Shown here in pieces: positions 36,463 to 45,610 of a stretch of DNA of 64,000 nucleotides. The translations under genes were made by a program, and so were the position numbers. The DNA comes from JAGDMJ01 sp963809695 (GTDB taxonomy: Bacteria > Bacteroidota > Ignavibacteria > UBA10030 > UBA6906): NCBI GenBank assembly GCA_963809695.1, contig CAWEKI010000009.1, positions 310,001 to 374,000 of the forward strand, written 5' to 3'. Every line of letters begins with the position of its first letter. Within the stretch, counting starts at the first letter, position 1. A model generated the notes under the pieces. That model saw only the letters and a list, made by a program, of their open reading frames with translations. It had not been told where the DNA came from and did no database searches.

Positions 36463-37619
36463 GAGTCCTCAAGCTGATCACGAAGAACTTGCTTCGCCAC
36501 AAGCTGCGTACATTCCTGACCATTGTCGGGATTGCAGTCGCGGTGATGGCGTTCGGGTTGATCCGGACCGTGGTCACCGCATGGAACGCGGGAGTCGAGG
36601 CTTCGGCGGCCAACAGGCTGATCACCCGTCACGCGGTGTCGTTCATTTTCCCTCTCCCTCTCGCCTATGAAAGCCGGATCGAGAAGGTCCCCGGAATCAA
36701 TCTGGTGACCTACGCGAATTGGTTCGGCGGGGTCTATATTGACAAGGATCAATTCTTCGCCCGCCTGGCCGTGGACGCTGAGCATTACTTCGATGTCTAC
36801 CCGGAACTCATTGTCCCGAAGGACCAGTTGGAAACGTTCAAGCGGGAGCGGAATGCCTGCATTATCGGCAGCCAGATTGCCGAGCGCTACCATCTCAAGA
36901 TCGGCGATATCATGCCCATCGAGGGGGATATCTACCCCGGCCAGTGGGAATTCGTTGTGCGGGGCATTTACCAGCCACGCGACAAGAGCACTGACCCTTC
37001 GAACATGCTTTTTCACTGGCAATACGTGGATGAACGCATGAAGCAGGACTCGCCGGGACGCGAAGGGCAGGTGGGCTGGTACGTTATTCGCATCAGCAAC
37101 CCCGCCGACGACGCAAAAGTGTCGGGGCAAGTGGACCAGCTCTTCGCAAATTCGTCCGCAGAAACGAAGACGGAAACTGAGAAGCAGTTTCAACAGGGCT
37201 TCCTGGCCTCCGCGGGGGCTATCATCACCGCGATGAACTTCATCTCGTTCATCATCATTGGCATTATCATGCTGGTCCTTGGCAACACGATGATCATGGC
37301 TGCGCGAGAGCGGATCCGCGAATATGGCGTGCTCAAGACCATTGGATTCTCGACGCAGCATCTTATCGGGCTGATCGCCGGCGAATCTCTCGCCATCTCG
37401 TTCGTCGGCGGCGCCATCGGTCTCGCGGCAACTTTCCCCCTGGCAGAAGGATTCTCCGAAGCACTGCCAAAAGGATGGTTCCCGGTATTTAACGTTGAGC
37501 CAATTACGATCGTTCTTGCGGGGAGCGCCGCGGTCCTGGTGGGACTGATCGCGTCCATTTTCCCGATCCACAGGGCTGTGAGCACAAGCATCGTGGATGC
37601 GCTCCGCCAGGCTGGATAG
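36459..37619 (+). CDS. MacB/FtsX-type ABC transporter permease
   Basis: The product has 386 residues with four helices: one near the N-terminus (LRTFLTIVGIAVAVMAFGLI), a large periplasmic domain (about 45-245), and three near the C-terminus starting at AIITAMNFISFIIIGIIML. The C-terminal cytoplasmic motif EYGVLKTIGFS is the usual ATPase-coupling segment. It forms a heterodimer with the next gene product, by analogy with LolCE. The gene overlaps the ATPase stop (ATGA). Confidence 0.9.
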   Translation: MRVLKLITKNLLRHKLRTFLTIVGIAVAVMAFGLIRTVVTAWNAGVEASAANRLITRHAVSFIFPLPLAYESRIEKVPGINLVTYANWFGGVYIDKDQFFARLAVDAEHYFDVYPELIVPKDQLETFKRERNACIIGSQIAERYHLKIGDIMPIEGDIYPGQWEFVVRGIYQPRDKSTDPSNMLFHWQYVDERMKQDSPGREGQVGWYVIRISNPADDAKVSGQVDQLFANSSAETKTETEKQFQQGFLASAGAIITAMNFISFIIIGIIMLVLGNTMIMAARERIREYGVLKTIGFSTQHLIGLIAGESLAISFVGGAIGLAATFPLAEGFSEALPKGWFPVFNVEPITIVLAGSAAVLVGLIASIFPIHRAVSTSIVDALRQAG

Positions 37620-37663
37620 CAGAGAACACACCGGGAACGTAAAAGTCACGAGGGCAAGCAGAC

Positions 37664-38833
37664 ATGAAGATTCCCCTGAAATACTCGCTCCGAAGCCTCT
37701 GGACACGACGGCTCACCACGATCCTGACGATGATCGGTATTGCGCTCGTGGTCTTCGTGTTCGCCGCGGTGTTGATGATGGCCCATGGCCTGCAACAAAC
37801 GCTTGTGGCCACCGGGTCTGATGGTAACATGATTGTCCTTCGCAAATCTGCTGGCGCGGAGATCACCAGCATCATCAGCCGGGAAGAAGCCAATATCATC
37901 ACTTCACTGCCCCAGGTCGCCCGCACCCCTGATGGGAAAGCCCTCGCTTCGGGAGAGGTCGTCGTGGTCATCAACCTTCGCTATATCGGCTCCGCCGGCT
38001 ATGCGAACCTGACAGTGCGCGGCGTCTCCCCCCAGGCATTCCAGCTCCGCCCTCAGGTCCGGCTGGTGAGCGGCAGGTTGTTCCGTTTCGGTTCGCGCGA
38101 AGTGATCGTCGGCAGCTCGGTCGCGCGGCGGTTCCAGGGCGCCTCGCTGGGCGATCACATCAAGTTCGGCGGGGATCTCTGGGAAATCGTCGGGGTGTTC
38201 GACGGTGAGGGAAGCGGTTTCGATTCTGAAATCTGGGGGGATGAAGACCAGCTCGGACAGGCGTTCCAACGGCCGGTGTTTTCGACGGTTACCGTCCGGC
38301 TTGAACGGCCGGACCAATATCAGGAATTCCTCAACGCGTTTGAGAACGACAGGAGACTGCAGACGCTCGAGGCGAAGAGGGAAAAACAGTTTTACGAGGA
38401 GCAATCGGAGATCCTGGCAAAGTTCATCCGCATCCTGGGGATCGCGATCACCGTCATTTTCAGCATCGGCGCTGTGATCGGGGCCATGATCACCATGTAC
38501 GCGGCGGTCTCCAACAGGACTGTGGAAATTGGAACGCTCCGCTCCCTCGGGTTCCGGCGTCGCAGCGTTCTGGGCGCATTTCTTGTGGAATCCTTCCTGC
38601 TCTCCATGTTTGGTGGGATTGCCGGCCTCATGCTCGCGTCCGTCCTGCAATTCTTCTCGGTCTCCATGATCAATTATGCTTCGTTTTCCGAGGTCGCATT
38701 CAGCTTTTCGCTTTCTCCGGATATTGTCCTTTCTTCGCTCCTTTTTTCTCTGATCATGGGGCTGGTGGGCGGATTCCTCCCGGCGGTAAGAGCGTCACGG
38801 TTGAATATTCTGAGCGCCCTCAGGGCGGCTTAG
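37664..38833 (+). CDS. MacB/FtsX-type ABC transporter permease, second subunit
   Basis: The product has 389 residues with the same one-plus-three helix plan as its neighbour. The N-terminal LRSLWTRRLTTILTMIGIAL and the coupling motif EIGTLRSLGFRRRSVLGAFL are characteristic. The periplasmic part is closest to the MacB_PCD fold (VRGVSPQAFQLRPQVRLVSG, VIVGSSVARRF). It is separated from the first permease by 44 bases. With the adaptor and ATPase this gives a complete MacAB-like export or envelope-maintenance system. Confidence 0.9.
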   Translation: MKIPLKYSLRSLWTRRLTTILTMIGIALVVFVFAAVLMMAHGLQQTLVATGSDGNMIVLRKSAGAEITSIISREEANIITSLPQVARTPDGKALASGEVVVVINLRYIGSAGYANLTVRGVSPQAFQLRPQVRLVSGRLFRFGSREVIVGSSVARRFQGASLGDHIKFGGDLWEIVGVFDGEGSGFDSEIWGDEDQLGQAFQRPVFSTVTVRLERPDQYQEFLNAFENDRRLQTLEAKREKQFYEEQSEILAKFIRILGIAITVIFSIGAVIGAMITMYAAVSNRTVEIGTLRSLGFRRRSVLGAFLVESFLLSMFGGIAGLMLASVLQFFSVSMINYASFSEVAFSFSLSPDIVLSSLLFSLIMGLVGGFLPAVRASRLNILSALRAA

Positions 38834-38851
38834 GAAACGCAGTGCCCATGG

Positions 38852-39568
38852 TCATCGAATGGACGTCGCCCGCACCAGCCACCGGACGAACGGCATAGCG
38901 TCCCGGAACACCTTGGCCACTGTCTCCGCGAAGCCGGCACGCAGGCACGGTTCATGCCCCGATTCCGTTCCAACAAAGAATTGCTTGTAGCGGAGAAATT
39001 CGATCATGGCGTGGTCCCTGGGATAGCCAAGTGGCGCTTTCTGCAGCTTTTCCCCCATGATCTCTCCGAATGTGCGCTTGAACGTGCGATCCCGAACAAT
39101 CTCGAGGAAATCGTCCGGGTGATCCGCAATGGAACGGCGGATCGCCTTCAGCTGCTCGCCGCTCGGCATGTAGAGACCGCCACCGATGAAGATCTCGCCC
39201 GGCTCGATGCCCATATACAAACCCGGGATCTCCCCCGGGCTTTTCTTCCCGCGGAGATCAAAATATGCCGCGATGTTCGTCTTGTATGGGGCCTTATTTT
39301 TGCTGAAGCGCACGTCGCGGTAGATCCGGAAGACTGACTTGCGCGGACTGAAGAAGATCTCGGGCGCATCGTCGGCAAGCTTCTGGGCAAGGGAGGCTAT
39401 GAGGCACTGCATCGGAAATTTCACCAACTGTTCATAGTCCTCCTTGTGCTTCTGGAACCATGGCCGATTATTGTTCCTCTTCAGCTTCTGAAGGAACGAA
39501 ATGCCCTCTTTCGGGAATCCCTCAAAAGGGGGAAACAGATCGTCCCCGATTGGCGGCCCGCTTCGCAT
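38852..39568 (-). CDS. DUF2461 family protein
   Basis: The product has 238 residues. It matches the DUF2461/TIGR02453 family throughout: FLQKLKRNNNRPWFQKHKED, FRIYRDVRFSKNKAPYKTNI, PGLYMGIEPGEIFIGGGLYM and the late LRYKQFFVG. No catalytic role is established for the family. No membrane segment or signal is seen. It is divergent from the glycosyltransferase-like gene, with only 27 bases between starts. Confidence 0.92.
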   Translation of the reverse strand: MRSGPPIGDDLFPPFEGFPKEGISFLQKLKRNNNRPWFQKHKEDYEQLVKFPMQCLIASLAQKLADDAPEIFFSPRKSVFRIYRDVRFSKNKAPYKTNIAAYFDLRGKKSPGEIPGLYMGIEPGEIFIGGGLYMPSGEQLKAIRRSIADHPDDFLEIVRDRTFKRTFGEIMGEKLQKAPLGYPRDHAMIEFLRYKQFFVGTESGHEPCLRAGFAETVAKVFRDAMPFVRWLVRATSIR

Positions 39569-39595
39569 AGATCCTCCTCCTGATAATGGATTGAA

Positions 39596-40897
39596 ATGGC
39601 AAATCGAATTCCCCTGGCTCTGCAGAACATGCGGTTGCGCCTTGAAGCCGCGGGGTCGTTGTTTTCATATCCCTTACTTCCTGCTGTAGCGGCCGTGCTG
39701 ATAGCAGCCGCATGCTCCTTCCTGGTCTACCCGGAGGTTGCTGGGTCGCTGAACAATAAAATCACCACGGACCGCTATGATGAGCTCGCACTCGGTATCT
39801 ACCATAACGGGACCCTTTCCTTCTTTCCAGATCCGACACCCACCGTACTTCGAGCTCCTTTCTACCCCCTTCTCCTCGCGGCGGTCTTTTCGCTCGGGGA
39901 GCAGATGATACCGTCCAGTGTTCAAATTGTCCAGGCTTTCCTGCATGGACTGACCTGCCTCCTGGCCTTTCAAATCGGGAAGATGCTTTGCGGCCCCCGC
40001 CGTGCCCCACTGGTGGCGCTCCTCTGCGCAATCCACCCCTATCTTCTCTGGTACGCGGGGCGGTTGGTCATTGAGACGGTCTCCGTGCTTCTCTTCACCC
40101 TGATTGTCTTTTGTGTGTTGCGCCTGCTTTCCAGACCGACCATGTTGCGCGCTCTCTTAACCGGGCTTGCGGTGGGCGGGGGGGTATTGTGTAAATCCAC
40201 ATACCTCCCGTTTATGTTCGTGATCCCCTTTCTGTTGTACTTCTCCCGGCCCCGACGCACTCCACTTCTCCATCTCTTGCTCGTGCTGGCCGTCTCCCTC
40301 TCCACGATTGCACCCTGGATCATCCGTAACCATGCCGTGAGCGGGCAGTGGGGAATCGTACAGGCGCTCACTGGATACAATTTCTACGTTGGAGACGCAT
40401 TCGTCGAACGATACGCCGGTTCTCCGTTGAATTATGCAGCGATCATCGCGCGAACCGACTTTTCCAGGATGGACGAAGGGCTGCCTGACCACATCAGGCA
40501 AACTAGCGGAGCCAGGCGCGAAACGTTGCAGGATGAATGGCTGCTTTCCCAAAGCGTTGAACGGTACCTGGAGGATCCCCCGTTCCTGCTCGCCAAGATC
40601 GCCGCAAATGCCGTCATGTTCTGGACCCTCGGAAGCACTCTGCCTGTGAGCATCCTCACCATGATCCTGCAATTGCCGCTACTGTTTTTCTTCGTGCGAT
40701 CGGCGGCAAAGCGAATGCGGCGCGATGGCCCATTCTGTCCGGATTGCATTCCGATCTGGCTCATTACGGTGTATTTTGCAATTCATCTGCCTGTGTATGC
40801 GCTGGCCAGGTTCAGCGTAGTTTTTGTTCCGACGATGATCGCGTACGCCTTTTTCCGGATTTCAGATCGTGATTCCCCACCGACCTACCGCTCCTAA
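39596..40897 (+). CDS. GT39/ArnT-like polytopic membrane glycosyltransferase
   Basis: The product has 433 residues with about ten helices. The first periplasmic loop contains DRYDELALGI and the conserved PTVLRAPFYPLLLAA, matching the family motif around the acidic catalytic residue and R-P-P/A-l-Y-P. Family members move sugars from polyprenyl carriers onto lipids or proteins in the periplasm. The exact donor and acceptor cannot be read. The C-terminal part is shorter than in ArnT and lacks an obvious soluble domain. Confidence 0.75.
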   Translation: MANRIPLALQNMRLRLEAAGSLFSYPLLPAVAAVLIAAACSFLVYPEVAGSLNNKITTDRYDELALGIYHNGTLSFFPDPTPTVLRAPFYPLLLAAVFSLGEQMIPSSVQIVQAFLHGLTCLLAFQIGKMLCGPRRAPLVALLCAIHPYLLWYAGRLVIETVSVLLFTLIVFCVLRLLSRPTMLRALLTGLAVGGGVLCKSTYLPFMFVIPFLLYFSRPRRTPLLHLLLVLAVSLSTIAPWIIRNHAVSGQWGIVQALTGYNFYVGDAFVERYAGSPLNYAAIIARTDFSRMDEGLPDHIRQTSGARRETLQDEWLLSQSVERYLEDPPFLLAKIAANAVMFWTLGSTLPVSILTMILQLPLLFFFVRSAAKRMRRDGPFCPDCIPIWLITVYFAIHLPVYALARFSVVFVPTMIAYAFFRISDRDSPPTYRS

Positions 40898-40931
40898 CGG
40901 AGCAAGCATGGAGCACCGGGGGCAGACCACA

Positions 40932-42182
40932 TTATTCCTTGGGCAACAATCTTCCCTGGCGATCGATCCAAAACTCCGATTGCCCGCCTCCCATGTCGAT
41001 CGGATTGCCGCTCTTTCCGTTGAAAAACACCAATCGGAGACGATCCGGGGTAAAGCGCATTTGAACAAAACCGGGCGCGGAGAACCCCTCGTCGCGAGGC
41101 AGCGGCAGTGCAGCCGTGAATTCACGCGGAGGGGCCGGCACCTTCACGCGGGTTGTCATTGAGCCAGCGCCTGACACGATCTGAACCCGTGGACAAACAG
41201 AACAGTCCTCTGCCGGCACTCCGGTCTCCAGAAGCTGCAGACTACGATCATGCGATGAAAGAACCGCCTGTACAGCCACCTGGCCGGCCCGGAGAGCTTC
41301 CGTCAATGAATCGACATATTGCCTGTAGCGCGGGGCACACAGATCTTCGGGGTCGAGCCAGTTTCTTACCCACCCCGAAGGATTTGAATCTCTGTCGCAG
41401 GAAGTAAGGTATTCCACGACCTTCTCATCATCATTCCACACAGAGTATCCCCCATGTTCGCCGACAGTGGCCAGAGGATGATGTGTGCACAATACCCGCC
41501 AGACAATTCCCCGTGTTCCCCCTTCGGCGCTGAGCATGCGGCGCAGACTGTCGAGCACCGGATGCCAGGTCGCCGGCTCTGAGCGGAGAAGGAGAGCCGA
41601 GTCAAAGAGGATGAACTCCGCGCTGTCAGCGCTCCCCGCTTCCAGGGGAAACGCTGCTCGTGCAGGCATCCCGTAATGGTACGTCCATCCCGGAATCTCC
41701 GCAGCGCGCGCATTCCCTTTGTCCGACAAGCCTGACGGTCCCTCCTGTATCTTGATCAGTCCAAAGAACACAGAAGATTCCAATGCATTGCGGGCATAAT
41801 AGTCATGCTCACCCGGGATTGCATGAACGCGCGCTCTCCCCAGGCCATCCATCGGCACTTTGAACGGCCCAAGGGAAGACGCGATCTCACTTTCCACGGA
41901 GGCAGCAGGGACGTTCAATCCGGTCGGCGTAAAATTGTCTCCGAGGAAGAACAACGCCTGGTAGCGTCCCGCATCATGTTGTCCCGTATACATCTCAGAA
42001 ATGTAGGAGCTGTTGCCATGCAGCGTGGATCCCGACTCCCCCGCGTCGCCGATTGCAATGACGGTCAGCGGCTCTTTCGGATCCCCCGACCGCAGCGGCG
42101 TGCTGGCTGCAGAGGAAGGAAAAAAAGAAGAAACCATGGCAATTGGCAAAACCAAACTGGCAGCCAGGATAGAGAGGCTCAT
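40932..42182 (-). CDS. Secreted purple-acid-phosphatase-like metallophosphoesterase
   Basis: The product has 416 residues, started at 42182 so that a signal peptide (MSLSILAASLVLPIAMV) is at the N-terminus. Calcineurin-like metal motifs appear in order: VIAIGDAGESG, FFLGDNF, IPGEHDYY (variant of GNHD, with Glu for Asn), CTHHPL and LSSHDRSLQLL (variant of GHxH). The replaced residues at two metal-ligand motifs make full phosphatase activity uncertain. It is convergent with the previous gene, with 34 bases between. Confidence 0.8.
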   Translation of the reverse strand: MSLSILAASLVLPIAMVSSFFPSSAASTPLRSGDPKEPLTVIAIGDAGESGSTLHGNSSYISEMYTGQHDAGRYQALFFLGDNFTPTGLNVPAASVESEIASSLGPFKVPMDGLGRARVHAIPGEHDYYARNALESSVFFGLIKIQEGPSGLSDKGNARAAEIPGWTYHYGMPARAAFPLEAGSADSAEFILFDSALLLRSEPATWHPVLDSLRRMLSAEGGTRGIVWRVLCTHHPLATVGEHGGYSVWNDDEKVVEYLTSCDRDSNPSGWVRNWLDPEDLCAPRYRQYVDSLTEALRAGQVAVQAVLSSHDRSLQLLETGVPAEDCSVCPRVQIVSGAGSMTTRVKVPAPPREFTAALPLPRDEGFSAPGFVQMRFTPDRLRLVFFNGKSGNPIDMGGGQSEFWIDRQGRLLPKE

Positions 42183-42263
42183 AGACTGTTCTTCCGCCAC
42201 AATTGTGATCACGCGTTGATCGCTGTCCGAGATAGCACGCTAGGGTGTAAAGATACCACTTTC

Positions 42264-43400
42264 TCACTCCAATTTCTTGTGGAACCGGAGGACGCTGACA
42301 GTCAACACCACCACGCCGAACACCAGGAGCGCGACAGACTGTGTCCAGAGCTCGTTGAGCCCGGCCCCTTTGAGAAAAATGCCGCGGAGGATTTCGAGAA
42401 AATAGCGGAGTGGAATAATATAGGTAACGTACTGAATCACCCGGGGCATGTTTGCGATCGGAAAAGCAAATCCGCCGAGGAACAAGAACGGCATGAAGAA
42501 GAAGAATTGGGCGATAAGCATTGCCTGCTGCTGCGATTTTGCGATGGTGGAGATAAAGAGTCCAAGGCCGAGGGTCGTGAGGATGAAAAGGCCGCTCAGC
42601 CCAAAAAGTAGCGGAAGGCTTCCCACGAGAGGTACGTTGAACCAGAAACGGGCCAGGGCTATGACCGCGATGACATCCAGAAAACCCACCAGGGAGAACG
42701 GAATCAGCTTTCCAAGGATGAGTTGGTGGGGTTTGATGGGGGTGACCATGAGCTGCTCAAGGGTTCCCAGTTCCTTTTCCTTGACTATTCCGAGAGACGT
42801 CAGCGTCATGGTGATGATCATCAGAACCAGGGCCACAACACCCGGGACCATGAAGTTGGAGCTCACCAGATCCGGGTTGAACCATACGCGCGGCTCCGGA
42901 ATGATCCGGGCAATGTTTCGCCCCGCGATGAGGGTGGCATACTGGGTTACCACCGATTGTGAATACGATGCGATGATCTGGGTTGCATAGGTCAGCAGAA
43001 TATTCGCCGTGTTCGCATCGGCTCCATCAAGGATGATCTGAACCTCTGTGGTTTTGCGGCCGAGGATGTCCCGTCCAAAACCTGTGGGAATCACCAGGGC
43101 AATCGAGGCCTTCCCATTCTCAATATAGCCGTTCACTTCGGGAGAGGTGTTGACCGTGTAATCGATGATGAAATAGCCCGAGTTGCTGAACTCCCGAATG
43201 AATTCTCTGCTTTCCCGGCTCTTGTCCTGATCACAGACCACCATGGTGCTGTTCTTGATGTCGGTCGTGGCGGCATACCCCAGCAGGAGGACCTGGAGCA
43301 ATGGGGCGACGATCGACACGACAAGCATCTTCCTGTCCCGGCGCATCTGGTAGAATTCCTTCTTCATGATCTCGAGGATCACGTCGAAACTGTTTTTCAT
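42264..43400 (-). CDS. ABC-2 type exporter permease, second subunit
   Basis: The product has 378 residues. The plan is the YhhJ/YbhR type: one N-terminal helix (KMLVVSIVAPLLQVLLLGYA), a large extracytoplasmic domain (about 45-180), and five C-terminal helices. The family signature in VKEKELGTLEQLMVTPIKPH is present. It is the last gene of the reverse-strand operon and should pair with the permease at 43404-44543. Confidence 0.93.
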   Translation of the reverse strand: MKNSFDVILEIMKKEFYQMRRDRKMLVVSIVAPLLQVLLLGYAATTDIKNSTMVVCDQDKSRESREFIREFSNSGYFIIDYTVNTSPEVNGYIENGKASIALVIPTGFGRDILGRKTTEVQIILDGADANTANILLTYATQIIASYSQSVVTQYATLIAGRNIARIIPEPRVWFNPDLVSSNFMVPGVVALVLMIITMTLTSLGIVKEKELGTLEQLMVTPIKPHQLILGKLIPFSLVGFLDVIAVIALARFWFNVPLVGSLPLLFGLSGLFILTTLGLGLFISTIAKSQQQAMLIAQFFFFMPFLFLGGFAFPIANMPRVIQYVTYIIPLRYFLEILRGIFLKGAGLNELWTQSVALLVFGVVVLTVSVLRFHKKLE

Positions 43401-43403
43401 GGC

Positions 43404-44543
43404 CTAAACGCTCCTTTTCACCATGCGTCGAGTCCCGATTGTCAGCATGACGAGCGCGAAGAGGATCATGTACACAAACTGCTCCCAGACGGCACCGAAA
43501 CCGACGCCCCGCAGCATGACGCCCCGCACGACGATAAGGAAGAACTTGTTGACTGCAATGTTCGAGAAGACCTGAAGCGCGACAGGCATGCTCGACACGG
43601 GAAACACAAACCCCGAGAGGAGGAATGACGGAAGCAGCGAGCTGAATACCGATACCATGAAGGCGACCTGTTGAGAGTCAGTGACCGTGGAAATGAGCAA
43701 TCCTTGCCCGAGCGCGCCCAGGGTGATCGTGAAAATCGCCGCGTAGAGCAGCAGAAAGCTCCCTTTGACCTCCACGTCGAAAAGCAGGTAACCAAGCAGC
43801 AGGATCAGAGAGGCGGCCAGGAGGCTGATGCCCATGTACGGAATGGTCTTTCCCAGAATGATATCCACCGGCCGGAGAGGTGACACCATGATTTGCTCCA
43901 TCGTCCCGCGCTCCTTCTCACGGACCACCGTGAGCGATGTAGAGATCACGCCCGTGAGGACGATGATAAATCCGATGAGCCCGGGGATGAGAAATCGGGA
44001 GGAGGTGAGATCGGGATTGTACCAGATTCTCGGCTGGAAGGAAATGGGCAGATATGGCTCGCGTCCGCGGATCTGCCAGGCCTGCGCCACCATCCGGGTG
44101 GAATAGTCCATGGTCATCCGGGTTGCATATCCGACGGCCTGCCCGGCGCTGTTGGCATCGGACCCGTCCACCAGGATCTGGACAGCTGCATTGCGGCCTG
44201 CAAGCAAATCGCGCGCGTAGGTGGTCGGTATGACCACGGCGGCTTTTGCACTGCCCTGCAGAAAAAGCTCTTCGATCTCACGGTAGCTTCCGGCCTCGAA
44301 TTTGTAATCGAAATTCTCGGTCTGCTTGAACTTTTCCAGGAAGTCACGGCTCTCCGCAGTCCTGCTCTGGTCAAAGATGACGAGCGGGATGTGCTTGACG
44401 TCAAAGTCCAGCGCATACCCAACTAGAACGATCATCAATGCAGGAAGCACCAGCAGCATGCCGAGCGACGTTGGGTCTCTCCGGATCTGCCGGAACTCTT
44501 TGATGATAATCGGCCGGAGCCGTTGGACGATACCTGCACGCAC
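43404..44543 (-). CDS. ABC-2 type exporter permease, first subunit
   Basis: The product has 379 residues, read from GTG at 44543, which has GGGAGGG a few bases before it. Longer in-frame text upstream overlaps the ATPase gene and is not protein-like. The features are an N-terminal helix (TSLGMLLVLPALMIVLVGYA), a large extracytoplasmic domain and VREKERGTMEQIMVSPLRPV before the next helices. It ends three bases before the following permease. In the 116-bp gap to the ATPase gene lie two perfect short hairpins (see 44603-44651). Confidence 0.9.
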   Translation of the reverse strand: MRAGIVQRLRPIIIKEFRQIRRDPTSLGMLLVLPALMIVLVGYALDFDVKHIPLVIFDQSRTAESRDFLEKFKQTENFDYKFEAGSYREIEELFLQGSAKAAVVIPTTYARDLLAGRNAAVQILVDGSDANSAGQAVGYATRMTMDYSTRMVAQAWQIRGREPYLPISFQPRIWYNPDLTSSRFLIPGLIGFIIVLTGVISTSLTVVREKERGTMEQIMVSPLRPVDIILGKTIPYMGISLLAASLILLLGYLLFDVEVKGSFLLLYAAIFTITLGALGQGLLISTVTDSQQVAFMVSVFSSLLPSFLLSGFVFPVSSMPVALQVFSNIAVNKFFLIVVRGVMLRGVGFGAVWEQFVYMILFALVMLTIGTRRMVKRSV

Positions 44544-44602
44544 GATTTTGTCCCTCCCCTGGTGTCGCCCATTATGGCATGGGTTTACCTTCTGTAGGTA
44601 GT

Positions 44603-44651
44603 CCAGGGACGACGCTGCCCCTGGCCATAGCATGTTTCCCCTCCGGGGAAA
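44603..44651. repeat. Two short hairpins between ATPase and permease genes
   Basis: CCAGGG (44603-44608) pairs with CCCTGG (44619-44624), and TTTCCCC (44635-44641) pairs with GGGGAAA (44645-44651) around a three-base loop. They lie in the only sizeable gap inside this operon. They could lower permease expression relative to the upstream genes or mark an mRNA processing point. No U-tract follows either. Confidence 0.4.
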
Positions 44652-44659
44652 TTCGAGCC

Positions 44660-45610
44660 CTACGCCGATGCCCGCACTTGTGGCTTGTCCCGTTCGAGAA
44701 GATAGAGAAACACATCCTCGAGCGATGGGACAATCCGTTCGATCTGGCTCACGCGGATGCCGTGCTCCTCCAAGACCCGTCGGATCAGTGCCTTTCCCTC
44801 CTCTTCGGAGGAGGTCATCACGTGCAGCGATGTGCCGAAGACCGAGGTCTCGATGGCCCATGGTTGCACGCGAACAAGCTCGAGTGCCTCCACCACCGGG
44901 TCGCATACCACTTCAAGGATAGGCTGTTTGATGTTCTCCGTCTTCAGCTCCACGGGGCTGCCCGCCGCAATGAGCCTGCCGGCGTTGATGAGAATAATAT
45001 CATTGCAGTACTCGGCCTCATCGAGGAAATGTGTGGTGACGAGGACCGTTATACCTTCCGACGAGAGCCGGTTGATCAATTCCCAGAAATTCCTCCGTGA
45101 GATCGGGTCCACCCCTCCGGTCGGTTCGTCAAGAAAGACAATGCGCGGCTCATGCAGGATTGCACATCCCAGGGCAAGCCTCTGCTTCCATCCGCCGGAG
45201 AGCGTCCGGGTGAGGCTGTCTTCCCGCCCCTTGAGGTCGGCCATCTTCAGGACCCACTCTTTCCGCTCTTCAAGCCTGGACCCGCGCAAGCCATAGATGC
45301 CGCCGTAGAACCGTATGTTTTGTTCGACCGTCAGGTCGTCGTACAGCGAAAAGCGCTGGGACATGTAGCCGATGTTCAGTTTCACCTGTTCGGTCTGCCG
45401 GTTGATGTCGAAGCCTCCCACCATCGCCGTGCCCGAAGTGGGCTGAAGCAGTCCGCACAGCATGCGGATGGTCGTGGACTTCCCCGCGCCATTCGCCCCA
45501 AGAAAGCCGAAGATCTCTCCGCGGCGTACCGTGAAACTGACATGGTCCACGGCAGTGAAGGCACCAAAACGCTTGGTGAGATCGTGGACCTCTATGGCGT
45601 TCTCACTCAT
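44660..45610 (-). CDS. ABC transporter ATP-binding protein (second, YbhF C-half-like)
   Basis: The product has 316 residues, started at 45610 with GGAGG eleven bases upstream; earlier in-frame text lies inside the TolC gene. Walker A is GANGAGKSTT, the signature LSGGWKQRLALGCAI, Walker B IVFLDEPTGGVD and the switch His VTTHFLDEAEYC. Family members of the drug-export class have GGVDP after Walker B, as here. It starts eight bases inside the TolC stop. It probably heterodimerises with the ATPase at 46934-47869. Confidence 0.93.
   Translation of the reverse strand: MSENAIEVHDLTKRFGAFTAVDHVSFTVRRGEIFGFLGANGAGKSTTIRMLCGLLQPTSGTAMVGGFDINRQTEQVKLNIGYMSQRFSLYDDLTVEQNIRFYGGIYGLRGSRLEERKEWVLKMADLKGREDSLTRTLSGGWKQRLALGCAILHEPRIVFLDEPTGGVDPISRRNFWELINRLSSEGITVLVTTHFLDEAEYCNDIILINAGRLIAAGSPVELKTENIKQPILEVVCDPVVEALELVRVQPWAIETSVFGTSLHVMTSSEEEGKALIRRVLEEHGIRVSQIERIVPSLEDVFLYLLERDKPQVRASA

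Noticed and set aside
44544..44906. N-terminal extension of the ABC-2 permease frame to 44906
   Set aside because: It overlaps the ATPase gene and lacks any membrane or domain pattern; the GTG at 44543 has a strong ribosome site.
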